A stretch of 64,000 nt of DNA from Fistulifera solaris (taxonomy: Eukaryota > Bacillariophyta > Bacillariophyceae > Naviculales > Stauroneidaceae): contig AP026134.1 in NCBI GenBank assembly GCA_030295235.1, forward strand, positions 186,001 through 250,000, read 5' to 3'. The notes below the pieces were generated by a model that searched no databases, was not told the origin of the DNA, and saw nothing but the letters and a program-made list of their open reading frames with translations. Shown here one piece after another: positions 10,602 through 21,391 of the stretch. The position numbers and the translations under genes are program-made. Every line of letters begins with the position of its first letter. Position 1 is the stretch's first letter.

Positions 10602-11926
10602 ATGACAAACACATCCAAGTGCTTCGCCTTGATCGCCTCGCTTCTCCTGGCGTCGCCTTGCGTAGACGCCGGACAGGTTATCCGAGGACGCTTCTTCGAT
10701 CGAAACAAGAAAGACACCCAAAACAAACAACAGCCCGTTCAAAACAGCACCGTTATCGATGTCCCAACCACTGCTCGAGCCCCCCGTGCCATCCCCAACT
10801 TTGCCATGGCGGAGATGACGCCGGAAGAAATCGCCGAGGGCATTGCGTCTCGTACTTGGGCCGCCCAGTGCATCAACAGGTGAGTCGTCACACTAAGCTA
10901 TCGTTGTCATTTTCACGCGCCCACCAAAAAAGTCGTCAACTCACTTTGGTTTGTCTTTTGTAATTTTCTTCTCACTTCAGTGGCGACTACGGGAAGGCCG
11001 ATGTGGGTTGTGACGCCGGTTCCAAAATTTGTGGCTTGAACAATCAATTCATTCCCTTGAATGACGTGGGAAACTCATGCGCCCGTTGCATCAACTCGTT
11101 CGATACGATCGAACAAATCGACTACGGTTGTGATGCCATCTATCGCCGTTGTTTGAATGGTGAGAATCTAGATCCGGCGCTTTGGGCCGGCGGCACCAAA
11201 TGCGGACTCCCTTGCACCTTTTACTCTACCATTGAAGGAGATGTCCAAGACAAGATTACGTGGTTCAACGGTGGAAATCCTCTTCCTGCCGGTATGTACG
11301 AGATCAATTACGTTGGAGGATGTCACAAAGTCACGTATGATCCAGGATTCTCTTGGTGCGTGCACTCGAACTTTGAAAGTTACCGCAACTGGTATATTGT
11401 CGATGAAACTTATGACAGGGCATATCCGGGCAATGTGCTCGCACCTGGTATCGTTGGACATGAATGGGGCAAGGGAGGTGATTCGGACTACCAATCCTGC
11501 GTGGAACAGAACCTTGCCGAAGCCAAGCCACTAGTGTACCAGCACAAGGGCGGAAAATTAGGAGTCTACAACTTTGATAAGGATCCATACTCGCAACCCA
11601 CCATCATGTTGTATTACGACAATGTTGCAGGACTTATTCAAAATCCCACATGGAGCTTGAAGGTAGTTCAGTGCCCCAATGCTCCGGACACGCCCGTCGA
11701 CGTGCCCACGACCCCGGAACCCGAAGACTCGGGTACGAAAGCCCCGTGCTGTGCAGCTGGTGAAACTGGTTGGCGCCCTTACAAGGGCTGCAAGGAGTAC
11801 TACTACTGCATGAATGGAAAAGCATTGGCCACCCAGAAATGCGGAGCTGGTACGCTTTTCAATGGAAGCGTGTGTGACTGGGCCAACAAGGTTCAGTGTG
11901 GGAAGATTCAAACAAAAAATTGTTAG
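10602..11926 (+). CDS. Secreted chitin-binding (CBM14/ChtBD2) protein, two exons
   Basis: Exons 10602-10879 and 10981-11926 (intron 10880-10980, GTGAGT...TTCAG) join in frame to a 407-residue protein. The chosen Met gives a clean signal peptide (MTNTSKCFALIASLLLASPCVDA); a longer in-frame start at 10452 would bury it. After a linker comes a Cys-rich domain of about 240 residues that I do not recognise (many paired Cys, CARCINSFDTIEQ, GMYEINYVGGCHKVTYD). A Pro/Thr linker and a C-terminal CBM14 peritrophin-like module follow: CCAAGETGWRPYKGCKEYYYC, then QKCGAGTLFN and VCDW. CBM14 modules bind chitin, so the protein is probably extracellular or cell-wall associated. The role of the central domain is unknown. 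Confidence 0.85.
10880..10980 (+). other. Intron of the chitin-binding protein gene
   Basis: 101-nt GT-AG intron. Joining its flanks gives an uninterrupted CINSGDYGKADVGC reading, whereas reading through meets stops. Confidence 0.85.
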
Positions 11927-12150
11927 GTTAGATAATTAAACATTATGTAAGATATAGAGTTTATGGCATAGGTTCATCAGATAGGTCTCGCATTTTTTGT
12001 CGCCGTCGGCTTACAAAAGCCAATCCAATGTACCACATAATATCCGTATCAGGGTGTTCCCAGATGATGATCGAGCCACATTCGAAAAGAAAACTTGTTC
12101 TCCTTGCGAAAGAGATGCAGCGTACGCAATCGCTTGCCACGTAAGCAAAC

Positions 12151-13758
12151 CTAAATCATTTCATTGTCATCAACGTCACGTTCCCCTACCGACCGCTGTC
12201 GCAAAGTAAGATCCTGCGGAATCGATGATAAAGTAGTACTATCACCAGTACCATCTTCCTCCGTTTCGTAATCTTCGTATTCGCCACTTTCTTCTTCTTG
12301 CGAGGTCAGTCGCCTTGCCTTACGGCGTCGGCGCGTTTGTTCCACAATGTCACTCATATCCGACACAAAATCACGAATGCCAAATCCCGGCGTGGCCATG
12401 GCTTCCCGTTGCGTATCACGATAATTTGGTTGCCATTCTTCCCACGGAAAGACACACCAGTGGGCAATCGAAAAAAATAACATTTCCAGACAAATCAACA
12501 CATTCTGTATTTGTGTGGCGTGTTCTTGGGGAGTCATAATGTCGTTGTCGTCGACCGGCACGATGTTCGTGCTGTTGCCATTTTGTATAATAGCAGTTGT
12601 ATTCTCATCGTCGCCGGACTTTTGCATTTGCACGAGAATACTAATGAGCAAACCTTGCCAAAAGGTGAGAAAGACTACACCCTTGATACTCATAAACTTG
12701 GCGAACGGCTGTAGCCATTGTAAATCATGTTCACAGGCGTGATAAAACTTGAGTAGACCCCGAAAGGCAAAAAAGACGGACACATTCATAATCATGCTGA
12801 CTAAAAGGACGGACTGATCAAATACTGCCACCACGTCATTTCCACTTCTTCGTCTTGCACGAGAGATAGCACCAAATGAATCAACGCGGTCAAGGGACGA
12901 ATGAGAACGAATTGCAAACAGAGAATTTGGCATTCCGTCAACACGGCATTCGCTTTCGCGGCATCACTGACTTCCGGGGGCGGATCGTAATAACTGCGCA
13001 ACCACCGGGTCGGTGCGGGCAACTTTGAGGCGTGTTGCGCCAGAACTTGCACTGCGGCCGCCCGGTCTCCCCTTTCCCAAGACCAAGATCAAAAAGGCCA
13101 AGAAATTGTAAATGACGTACGCCTCATAAAAGTCTTTAATAACCATCAAATATCCGTCGACGGCTGGCACCAACAGACTGACACACGACGTGACACTGTA
13201 AATCGGTGTCATCCACAAAATCACCAACACTTTGCGTTGAATGATGGGTTGCGCGTAATTTCGTAAATGCGTTGTCATATGAAACATGGTAATGAGACCC
13301 GTCAGTAAAGTTAACGTAATGCCCATTTGAAAAATGGTATAAGATTGATTCTTTTGCACTTGTTGCGTCAATTGTTGTATTTGATCTTGCTGTTTTGTTT
13401 GTACTTGAATTTGTAGTTTTTCGATGGTATCATTCTGCTGTTGCAATTCAACATTGAGCCATTGCACTTGTAACAACAAAAAGACCAACGCAGCCGTCAG
13501 AAAACACAACCACCAAAAGGTGAACCGCAACCACCAAGGACGACGTGTTTCAGTACTCCGAAAGAGACCGCCAGGAGGAGTCGTCGTCGAATCGTAATGC
13601 GCGGGTGTCGGATTCGAAGATAAAAGCATCTTTTGACTGCCTTTTGAAGTAGGGTTTAATATTGTTATTTGTGAACGATAATAACAAGATAATGAAAGAT
13701 TTGACTGCATGAGCAATGAAATTAATAGGAGTAAAACTACAGCGGCACACGACTGCAA
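12151..13758 (-). CDS. TMEM184/DUF300 (OST-alpha-like) membrane protein (two frame breaks)
   Basis: A multi-pass protein of the TMEM184/organic solute transporter alpha family. An N-terminal hydrophobic segment and a Gln-rich coiled coil (about residues 105-145) precede the family core: HLRNYAQPIIQRKVLVILWM, TPIYSVTSCVSLLVP, YEAYVIYNFLAFLILVLGKG, then QFVLIRPLTALIHLV, FMSIKGVVFLTFWQGLLISIL and LICLEMLFFSIAHWCVFPW. The core is split across frames by one extra base in C4 13069-13072 and one missing base in A4 12803-12806. Correcting both gives 535 residues with every family block in order. The tail is charged and cytosolic-looking. The family has been linked to transport and vacuolar/lysosomal membranes; the substrate here is unknown. 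Confidence 0.85.
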
Positions 13759-14174
13759 TTGTAATTCGCTCTTAAGTCGTGAATCGCGTGCGTCGTACAG
13801 ACTGACAATTAAAAATGGCGCGCCAAGCTAATTACTTTCTGAACACGTTTCGCTGGTTATAGACGAGAAGTATTAACCCCGGATATTTGATAGCGGATAA
13901 TTCGCAGATATCGCGCGAGATCGCGCGGTGGGTGTGACGTAGAAAAATCGTTCCGGTACCCTAAAAAAATTTTTCTCTGGTTATAAACAAATTCTCGACT
14001 TTGATTAGGTGACGCACTAAACGTGACGTACAGACTCCTGACTCCTGTCTTATTAATTAGGAATCGCGGTCGCTTCATTTTTTTTTCTTTTTTTTTTTAC
14101 TTTCGTAGTGCTGTTGTTACATTGGAAGCCATCATACTTCTTTCTCTCTCTCTCCCAGAACAAATGCTGTTCAT
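13759..14174. other. Divergent intergenic region
   Basis: Between the TMEM184-like gene (minus) and the PI-PLC-X gene (plus). A short pyrimidine-rich stretch (T9-T10 runs, then CTCTCTCTCTCC, about 14078-14156) sits just upstream of the PI-PLC start. No gene is seen. Confidence 0.45.
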
Positions 14175-15821
14175 ATGTATCCAGACAGGAAGCTTGTTCT
14201 CCTTTTCGTAGCCGTAACAAGGAGCCGTGCCGCCGTCGATTGTGACGCATTCTCCTCCTCGTGTAAGTATATTCCTTGGACGCGTCGATCCCTTCGTTTC
14301 CCTACTGATGGTGCGTATTTTCCAGGCGCTGCCTGTACGACGGCACATTACGATGCTGCGTTGCCTTTGTCGTGTTCTTGGAATCCAATGAAATTGAGCT
14401 GTATCCGATCGACCAAGAATAACGACACCCTTCATTACGAATCCGAATGTCCTCTGGGACCGATCCCCTATCCCCCAAATCCTCCCGAGTTTCTCCCCGA
14501 TTGGATGTCATTTTTTCATCAAGCGCAACTGTTCGACGAGGTTACCTTACTTGATCTATGTTTGCCCGGAACGCACGATAGTTTGTCGTACGATTTGTCG
14601 TTGGTGATCTCCGCCGATGGTTCTGGGACACTTCAGCGGTGGGTAGCTTTCCTCAAAAAGTTGAGCCATCCGGGAGAGTTGGAAGATTTCTTTCGGACGC
14701 AAGCTAAAACGCAACAATTGTCAATCACACAACAACTCGACAATGGTGTACGGTTTTTCGATTTGCGCATGATGCGACAACCGGTCAATGGACGATGGTA
14801 TTCCGTGCATTTCATGCAATCGCAGCAGACCATAGAAACATATTGGCACGAAATTCGAAATTGGCTCGATTTACATCCTCACGAAATCGTCGTGTTGTGG
14901 TTGTCACGGGACGGCAATCCTGCCGCCACCGGTCCAGATCAATATCCCAATGTCACGTCGGAACAGAAACAGGCCATTTGGCAGAATTTTACCACCATTT
15001 TTGGTGACTTGTTGATTCATACGGATGAAGTGAATTTGTGGACCGATTCTGTGACGTTCTTGATCCAGCGCAACTATCGCGTCGTACCATTCGTGTCCGA
15101 CTATCACGATTTTTCCCAATCTTCACCGTTGGCACTCGATGCGGCTCGCATTCAGAATGTATGGAACCTGGGAGACGTCTTTGATGCCGAGGACATGACC
15201 TTCCATTTGAAGGACTATTTTCAGAATGCCAAGGTCAACAATGTGGCTGTGCATAAACGACATGGTTTTACTCTTCTGGGTATGAATACGGCATCACCCG
15301 AATGGCAAGTAGTGGCTTCAGCCGAAAAACGTTTTCTGGGATGGAAGCATGATCGAAGATGCTCATCTCATTTTCAAACACCCGAAGCAACGCATTGGTG
15401 CCCCGAAACGCTTCTGGATATTGTGCAGTTGTCATCTTATTATGCGCAGTCCGTCTTGGAATACGCGTATGATGGCATCGAGTCGAAGCAACTTGCCTTT
15501 CCCAACGCTATTTATCTAGATGCATTGGATTGGGGAGGCACAATTCGAACGGGTTCACAACTTCTCAATGGTCACGATCGAGGGGGTGCACATGAGAATA
15601 AAATTTCCACTTACGGCTATGTCGACACGGTCCTTTCTTACAATGCACAAATTGCTTGTGCAAATGATTCACAGAATCAGGGATGTGCCTTGTTTAGAAA
15701 AGAAATGGCGCGGAGGAAAGAACTACATCCACATCGGCTGTGGGACGACCCAAACTTTGCAAGGTATTCCTCTTGGCCATCTTTCGACAGTGGGGAGCAA
15801 TTAATTAATACATACAGATAG
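14175..15821 (+). CDS. Secreted PI-PLC X-domain protein
   Basis: A 548-residue single-exon gene. The N-terminus (MYPDRKLVLLFVAVTRSRAA) resembles a signal peptide, followed by a short Cys-containing region. The X-domain begins near residue 115: LDLCLPGTHDSLSYDLS carries the first catalytic His, and VRFFDLRMMRQPVNGRWYSVHF carries a second His in the expected place. HPHEIVVLWLSRDG and VRFFDLR-type strands follow the family barrel pattern. No PH, EF-hand, Y or C2 domain is present, so this is the PLCXD/bacterial-like architecture, not a signalling PLC. It would act on inositol phospholipids or GPI-type substrates in the secretory pathway or outside the cell. The exact substrate is unknown. Confidence 0.85.
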   Translation: MYPDRKLVLLFVAVTRSRAAVDCDAFSSSCKYIPWTRRSLRFPTDGAYFPGAACTTAHYDAALPLSCSWNPMKLSCIRSTKNNDTLHYESECPLGPIPYPPNPPEFLPDWMSFFHQAQLFDEVTLLDLCLPGTHDSLSYDLSLVISADGSGTLQRWVAFLKKLSHPGELEDFFRTQAKTQQLSITQQLDNGVRFFDLRMMRQPVNGRWYSVHFMQSQQTIETYWHEIRNWLDLHPHEIVVLWLSRDGNPAATGPDQYPNVTSEQKQAIWQNFTTIFGDLLIHTDEVNLWTDSVTFLIQRNYRVVPFVSDYHDFSQSSPLALDAARIQNVWNLGDVFDAEDMTFHLKDYFQNAKVNNVAVHKRHGFTLLGMNTASPEWQVVASAEKRFLGWKHDRRCSSHFQTPEATHWCPETLLDIVQLSSYYAQSVLEYAYDGIESKQLAFPNAIYLDALDWGGTIRTGSQLLNGHDRGGAHENKISTYGYVDTVLSYNAQIACANDSQNQGCALFRKEMARRKELHPHRLWDDPNFARYSSWPSFDSGEQLINTYR

Positions 15822-16016
15822 AAGACTGACAAGAGGGTCGGAAAAGAGTGCTTTTGTTATGATTGTGATTATTGCGTAATTAGCGGATAACACTGCCAGA
15901 AACGATTTTAGATAAGTATGGAAAACTTGGCAGAGCGAGACGGCGGGCGGCATGATAATGACGATGCGAGTTGGAGGCCTCCCCAACCAGAAGCTTGCCA
16001 CTGGTTTCTTTGGCTG

Positions 16017-18880
16017 TTACGACTCGTGGATAAAGAACTTCCTGACGATTTTTTTATCAGAACTACTTCTCGAGCCGTCTGGCACAGCCACAGTCGCGTC
16101 ATCCATTTGACTCGCCCGGTTGTTTCGTGGAAGGTTGCGACTTAACGCCCAGCGGACCCTTTGTGTCGCAGTTCTGCTTTTCTCTCCTCCCTCGATCTCT
16201 CCCATAAATGTGGGTAGAACATCAACTAAACCCCCGTTCAGAAGATTTTTACGACTCTTTTTGGCAGCTTGTCGTTTCATATATAGATTTTGTAAGGCAA
16301 CAGGTCCTCCACCGCCTATCACGCGAAGGACATCACCACTGGAGCTTTGACTGATTTTGTCATAAAGCTCTAACAATGACTTGTCCAGTTCCGCTGGGGA
16401 TAACTTTACCTTTAGTTTTGGAGAATCAAACATTTCGTCGATGTCGATATCTAAGCGTTTATTGAGTTCAATCAGAAGTCTTTCGCGAACTGGTCTTGGT
16501 AACACTGCACACTACTTGTCAGAACCTTGATTCGTCGACGGCGGTTTACAATGAATACATTGTTAACGTACCTCTACTCTGCTCTATTTCGCTTGATAAC
16601 TTTGTTCTAAAAAGGCGAAAACGGCGTCTTGTATTTGCAAATGTGGTTGCAAGTACCTTTCGGGTCTTCTCGTCCTCCACCAAAGGAGGTAGCGAAATCT
16701 AATGTGAATTGTGAGTGTCCTTGTCGGTTGAGCAAAAATTTAATCGCAGTAGCTTACCTCAATTTCAGCTTCTTCCGCTATTATTGCTTGAGAAAGCTTG
16801 TGCGCTTCCTCCTCCGGTATACAAGCGGCGGCCTTTAATCGATCTGTGGCAGCTTCCCATGATAAGGCATATGAATACTCCTCTGTGAGCGGTTCAGGTG
16901 CATGAGTCAGCGCATAGTAAAGATTTCCAACAAACTCTTCTTTGGTCGTATATGTTAGGCAGTTGGGAAATTGAGCAAAGAAATCGTTCGACGGATGAGA
17001 AGGTAGTATCACAAATTTCCCCATCGCTAGTGCTTCCGCTGAAGTAGTACAAAGAACCTCCGATGTGGATGGATTAACAAAGATCTAGTTCCAGGAGTCA
17101 AACACGGAATATGAGCTTATGGTGCGGCGGTCTCTCAGAATAAAGTGAAAAGTGTAGAACTTACCTTGTGAGTAGAAGCCAGTTCCGCGTGGTCAACCGG
17201 TCCGTGGAAAGGCATGTCTAAATCCAGTTTTTTCGCCTTTACACTAGCCGCTTCTTGATCAGGCCCACCACCATACATGTCAACCGAGACCCGAAGGTCT
17301 GCAGACTCTTCAGCATATCGTAACAGTTCCATGAGTGAGCCTAAACCCTTCGACCATAGCATTTTCCCGATAAAGTAAATAGAAATCTCAGCCGTTGCAC
17401 CAAACACAGGGTCGTTTTGTTTTCCGTCATCTGTTTCTAGTCGTCGACTGACTTCTACACCGGCGTCTAAGAACGTTGCTCTCACACCGTGTACATTTTC
17501 TACCAGTTCCTTCTCTGGTGCTACTTTATCCAAAGTTCCGGAAAGCTTGATGACACGATGGCAGTGTGCGCGGCACATCCACGAACAGAGCAAACGCATT
17601 GCTGGGGCCTACCAAGAATGTAAGCAAAATATATAGTACACATATAGTCAGGAATTTCACAATAATCTCGACCTACCCGAATCAAAGCTGCCGGCTGATC
17701 CATCGCATACTGGAAGTAATTGGTATGAAGGATGCCCACAACATGCTTAAACTTTTTCGTCCAACTTTCGCCGGGTGCCCGGTACCTATAGAAAGCCAGC
17801 ACGCATGTCAGGTTGATCCTATACAAGCCCAATGCGCGCGCATGATACATACCAGTTGAGATGTTCGGGCTCTTCCAAGATGCAGATATCAATGGAATCA
17901 CCGGGTATCAAAGACGTGATATCCCCCATACTGTACACGGAATTTTCCACCGGGTTTTGCCACGCCGTATACCACGCAATGATCAATTCCTCACTTTCTT
18001 GTGGCATATTTGCCGACTCGCGCAACCAGGTCCGTATATTGGCTTCCTGATCCTCCGGGGTCTGGAAGGCATTGTTTTCACCATACACACGTTTTTGGTC
18101 CTCGGGTCGTTCCAACCACGGCAGCATGAGTGTGACACTGCCTCCAAAGTCCTTGCGTCCGCGGGTCAAATACGCGGCCCGCAACAAGGGATTGACCGCG
18201 GTACCCGTCTTCCATGGCAAAGATGCGGTCGTGACAATGAGAATGCGTTTTGACGGATCGGCCAAATCGGTTTCCGGCAAAACGGCTTCTCCGGGCTTGG
18301 CCGGTTGCGGGATCGGCATGGATGTCGTCCGTGATTTCTTGGTTTCGGTAGCGGCAATCGTAGCGCTGGAATCGACTCTTTCTTCGGTCAGGGTAAATGA
18401 GGTGGATGTCTTTGTTTTTGTGGTAACGTTCGTTTCACTGGACGAAAAATTCATAGGTCGACCGTAATTACCAAACGAATATCCATCGGCCGATTCCGCT
18501 TGCGCTTTATCTAAATAATCTTGTACATCATCGGCCCAATCCTGCAACAAACGATCCCACGAAGGAAATCCTTCAAACCGTCGTTTGCGCGTGGCGGTTT
18601 TGGTCCGATTATTCGTATCAATAATAATATCATCCTCCAACAAGAGTTTCCATTGACTCGGAAAGAATCGCGATTCGCTCGTCATGGCCCCTAGGTTACG
18701 AATTTCGCGAAAGGTATCTTCCCAATACTGTTTCCGTAAGGCTTGAAATTTCGGATCCCCAAATTGTTCTTTGGCTTTTTTGAAGTCTTCTTCTTCTTCG
18801 TCTTCGTCTGTGGTTGTATTATGACATTGTGTCACACGAACATAGATACTGCAAAGAACGAGGAACGGAAGTATCCGCAT
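16017..18880 (-). CDS. DGD: Digalactosyldiacylglycerol synthase (DGD family), five exons
   Basis: Exons 17853-18880, 17677-17785, 17165-17608, 16758-17084 and 16017-16511 join in frame to an 800-residue protein. DGD-type GT4 glycosyltransferases add a second galactose to monogalactosyldiacylglycerol for plastid membranes. Family motifs are IVTTASLPWKTGTAVNPLLRA, VTLMLPWLERPEDQ, ILEEPEHLNWYRYRAPGESW, FKHVVGILHTNYFQYA, CHRVIKLS, ENVHGV, YFIGKMLWSKGLGSLMELL, VDMYGGGPD, IFVNPSTSEVLCTTSAEALAMG and SWEAATDRL. The start gives a signal-peptide-like MRILPFLVLCSIYVRVTQC, suiting import into a complex plastid; a start at 18937 is possible. A charged region of about 200 residues precedes the catalytic part. 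The C-terminal extension after residue 640 is not recognised. Confidence 0.9.
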
Positions 18881-19437
18881 GTTGTCGTGTGTTTGTATTG
18901 AAAAAAAGGAAAATGAATTTGCGGGGTGTTGCGTCACTCACACACACAAATATTGCCAACAAGTACAAAGTAGGAACGCCAGTGAAAACCTTGTCTACCT
19001 TTTTTTTCACGTGCCTCGACGCGATACAATAGAAACTCTAGAGAATGGATTGTATGTCCTATCCAGTATGATTAACACAATCCACAAAATAATAAAATCG
19101 AAAGGGCCATGCATCATCATCATCATCACCATCATCACGCCATCACAAAAATTCACGTCTCCGATGAAAGATAACCCGTGTCGGGTGTTGTGTGTCGAAC
19201 GTCATTGCTGTCCGCTCAATTCAAGATACTAAATCTATGTCGTAACGGGATAGTTTTTGGAGAGAAAAACGGGTCTCATAGTTATAAAACATGCTAGGTA
19301 AGGTTACGACATGTAGCTGATATCTATTTGGAGCTGTCGCGAGTCGCGAGATGCACCACTCCGAGAGTCATTGCACACGACAAATACGTAGTAATAATGA
19401 CGACAAGGACATTTTTTTTTACCCAACACGCAACGAG
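18881..19437. other. Divergent intergenic region with a CAT-rich microsatellite
   Basis: Separates the DGD synthase (minus) from guanylate kinase (plus). Imperfect CATCAT repeats lie at about 19110-19145. No gene is seen; both promoters are probably here. Confidence 0.45.
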
Positions 19438-20233
19438 ATGCAACAGAGAAGTCACTTCCCCAGAAGAAGTTATTATCTATTGCTGCTAAACCTTGTCTCG
19501 TTCGTTATTGCTTCAGATCATCGTTATTGGGATCACGAAACCATGTCTTGTTATAAGCCGGTCGTCTTTTGTGGCCCGTCGGGGGTCGGCAAAGGCACTC
19601 TCATTGCCAAACTGATGCAACACTTTGCGAATGAACCCTTTGGGTTTTCTGTATCGCATACCACACGATTACCGCGGGAGGGTGAAATCGATGGTGTTCA
19701 CTACAACTTTACGACCGTTGAACAAATGAAACAAGAAATTGAGGAAGGAAAGTTTATTGAATATGCCGAAGTGCACGGTCGTTATTATGGTACAAGGTAC
19801 GTCTCGTGGCGATGAACGGTGTGAGTGTGTGTGTGTGTGTGTGTATATATACACATCCTTTCCTGGTTCTTACACATACACACACTCTTTCAGCATCGCC
19901 GCCGTCGATGCCGTCCAGAAAAGTGGGAAAATTTGTGTCTTGGACATTGATGTGCAAGGTGTCCAATCGGTCAAACAGAGCAGTCTGGAACCACTCTATT
20001 TGTTCATTGCTCCACCTTCGATGGCCGCTTTAGAGGAGCGTTTGCGAGGAAGAGGGACCGAAACAGAAGAACAGATGCAAATTCGATTGGGGAATGCGGC
20101 CCAAGAATTGGCGTACGGACAAGCGGAGGGTAATTTTGACAAGATTTTTGTCAACAACGACCTGGAAACCTGTTTTGCCGAAATGGTGCAAGCCTTCCAA
20201 GAATGGTATCCTCATTTGAAGCCAGTTGTATAG
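19438..20233 (+). CDS. GUK1: Guanylate kinase, two exons
   Basis: Exons 19438-19796 and 19894-20233 join in frame (GTS|IAAVDA) to 232 residues. The enzyme phosphorylates GMP to GDP. The P-loop [10 protein letters not shown] is followed by [22 protein letters not shown] (GMP-binding region), [36 protein letters not shown] and [17 protein letters not shown] with lid and Arg residues. The start at 19438 gives an N-terminal hydrophobic segment ([15 protein letters not shown]) suggestive of a targeting or anchor sequence. A start at 19543 (MSCYKPVV) would give a cytosolic form, so alternative starts may produce both. The intron carries a GT-repeat next to its donor. Confidence 0.9.
19823..19855. 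repeat. (GT)n/(TA)n microsatellite in the guanylate kinase intron
   Basis: A run of GTGTGT followed by ATATATAC lies within the 97-nt intron 19797-19893, beginning some 25 nt after the GTACGT donor. Confidence 0.8.
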
Positions 20234-20334
20234 AAACTTTTACAGTGAAAGATAGCATGAAACCGTTGAACGCTGGATGACACATCCAACTTGCTCGCTT
20301 TCCGTTGAAATAATCTAGAATTACAGCAAAAAAT

Positions 20335-21039
20335 CTATCCCAATGAATCTGGTGAATTCGAATCCTTCGCTCTAGGACATTGGAAGGATTGTAATGTATC
20401 ATCTTCTAGTAATTGCCGCAATTGTTCGATCAAAGCTGCCGGTGATTCGGCTTGAAGTTCCAATTCGACTTGTCGAAAACATTCGGCATAATCGCATTGC
20501 CGGAACCCCAATTTCGTTTGAAATAACGCCAAGGAGGAACTATTGTCTTGATTGATTTTACAAAAGAATCGACAAATTTTGGGGATGTGTGTCGCAGCAT
20601 ACAACATCATGAGACTGCAAGCTTCTCGACCGATTCCTTTGCGACGTGCCTTGGGTTCCGCTATCATGATATCGATTTCAGCTTGTCGAAATAGTGCAGG
20701 ATTTGTAGGATTATTATTATTGTCGTCGTCAGCGTCGAAATCGGAAAAGAATAAATTGACATCCCCCACCATGGCAGATACATTTCGTTTCACAAAATCG
20801 GTATCGTGGGCACCGATTATCTGAGAAGCATCGAGTACAATAAATGTACATTTCGTTTCGTCGGTAAACCACGTTTGTTGCATCTCGTATTCTTCTTGCA
20901 GAGAAAGTGGTTCCGAACCAGTGGCTTCCAACAAGGCCGGATCTTGCATCCAGGAGTGATATTGGAGGACATGTTCGTGGCGATACGGAACTAAACAACA
21001 GTGTTTGCCGATCAAAACAATTTCGGCGTTCAACAGCAT
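20335..21039 (-). CDS. NAT9: NAT9-like GNAT acetyltransferase
   Basis: A 234-residue GNAT protein closely following the NAT9 pattern: start MLLNAEIVLIGKHCCLVPY, then YHSWMQDPALLEATGSEPLSLQEEYEMQ, WFTDETKCTFIVLD, MVGDVNLFFSD, the acetyl-CoA-binding strand and loop EIDIMIAEPKARRKGIGREA, and KINQDNSSSLALFQTKLGFRQ. A short acidic/Asn insertion (DADDDNNNNP) is specific to this protein. NAT9 in animals is a protein acetyltransferase-like factor linked to microtubule stability; the substrate here is unknown. The gene is intact in one exon. Its start lies only about 90 bp from the copia element. Confidence 0.85.
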   Translation of the reverse strand: MLLNAEIVLIGKHCCLVPYRHEHVLQYHSWMQDPALLEATGSEPLSLQEEYEMQQTWFTDETKCTFIVLDASQIIGAHDTDFVKRNVSAMVGDVNLFFSDFDADDDNNNNPTNPALFRQAEIDIMIAEPKARRKGIGREACSLMMLYAATHIPKICRFFCKINQDNSSSLALFQTKLGFRQCDYAECFRQVELELQAESPAALIEQLRQLLEDDTLQSFQCPRAKDSNSPDSLG

Positions 21040-21131
21040 AAGGTAGACGATGACAGTAATAATTGGGTGATGGTTCGAATGTTTGAATGTTGTCGAGAAG
21101 ATATCGTCCGCCTTTTCGCATCGGCACGCAT

Positions 21132-21391
21132 TGTTGAAACTACGCTATTATTCACAACGAGTTGCAATACTATTACGATTGGCTAACCATTAAAACAAAA
21201 GTGAGAAGAGCGATGCGTCGTTCTCTTCCCTCATCATGCTCTTTCATACGTATTCACTGACGCGATAGCTTTTCGTGGTTTACGTTTCTTTCCAACTACC
21301 GTCCATCCATCCGTCTCACCATCGCATGCGTCATCCGATGTCGCACCTCGAAGAGGATCCCAAGATTCCGTTTCGCGCTGCTTTTCCAACA
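21132..21391 (-). repeat. 3' LTR of the copia element
   Basis: Matches 26219-26478 along its full length, differing only by CCC versus CC near 21228 and TTT versus TTTT near 21285 on the plus strand. Confidence 0.95.
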
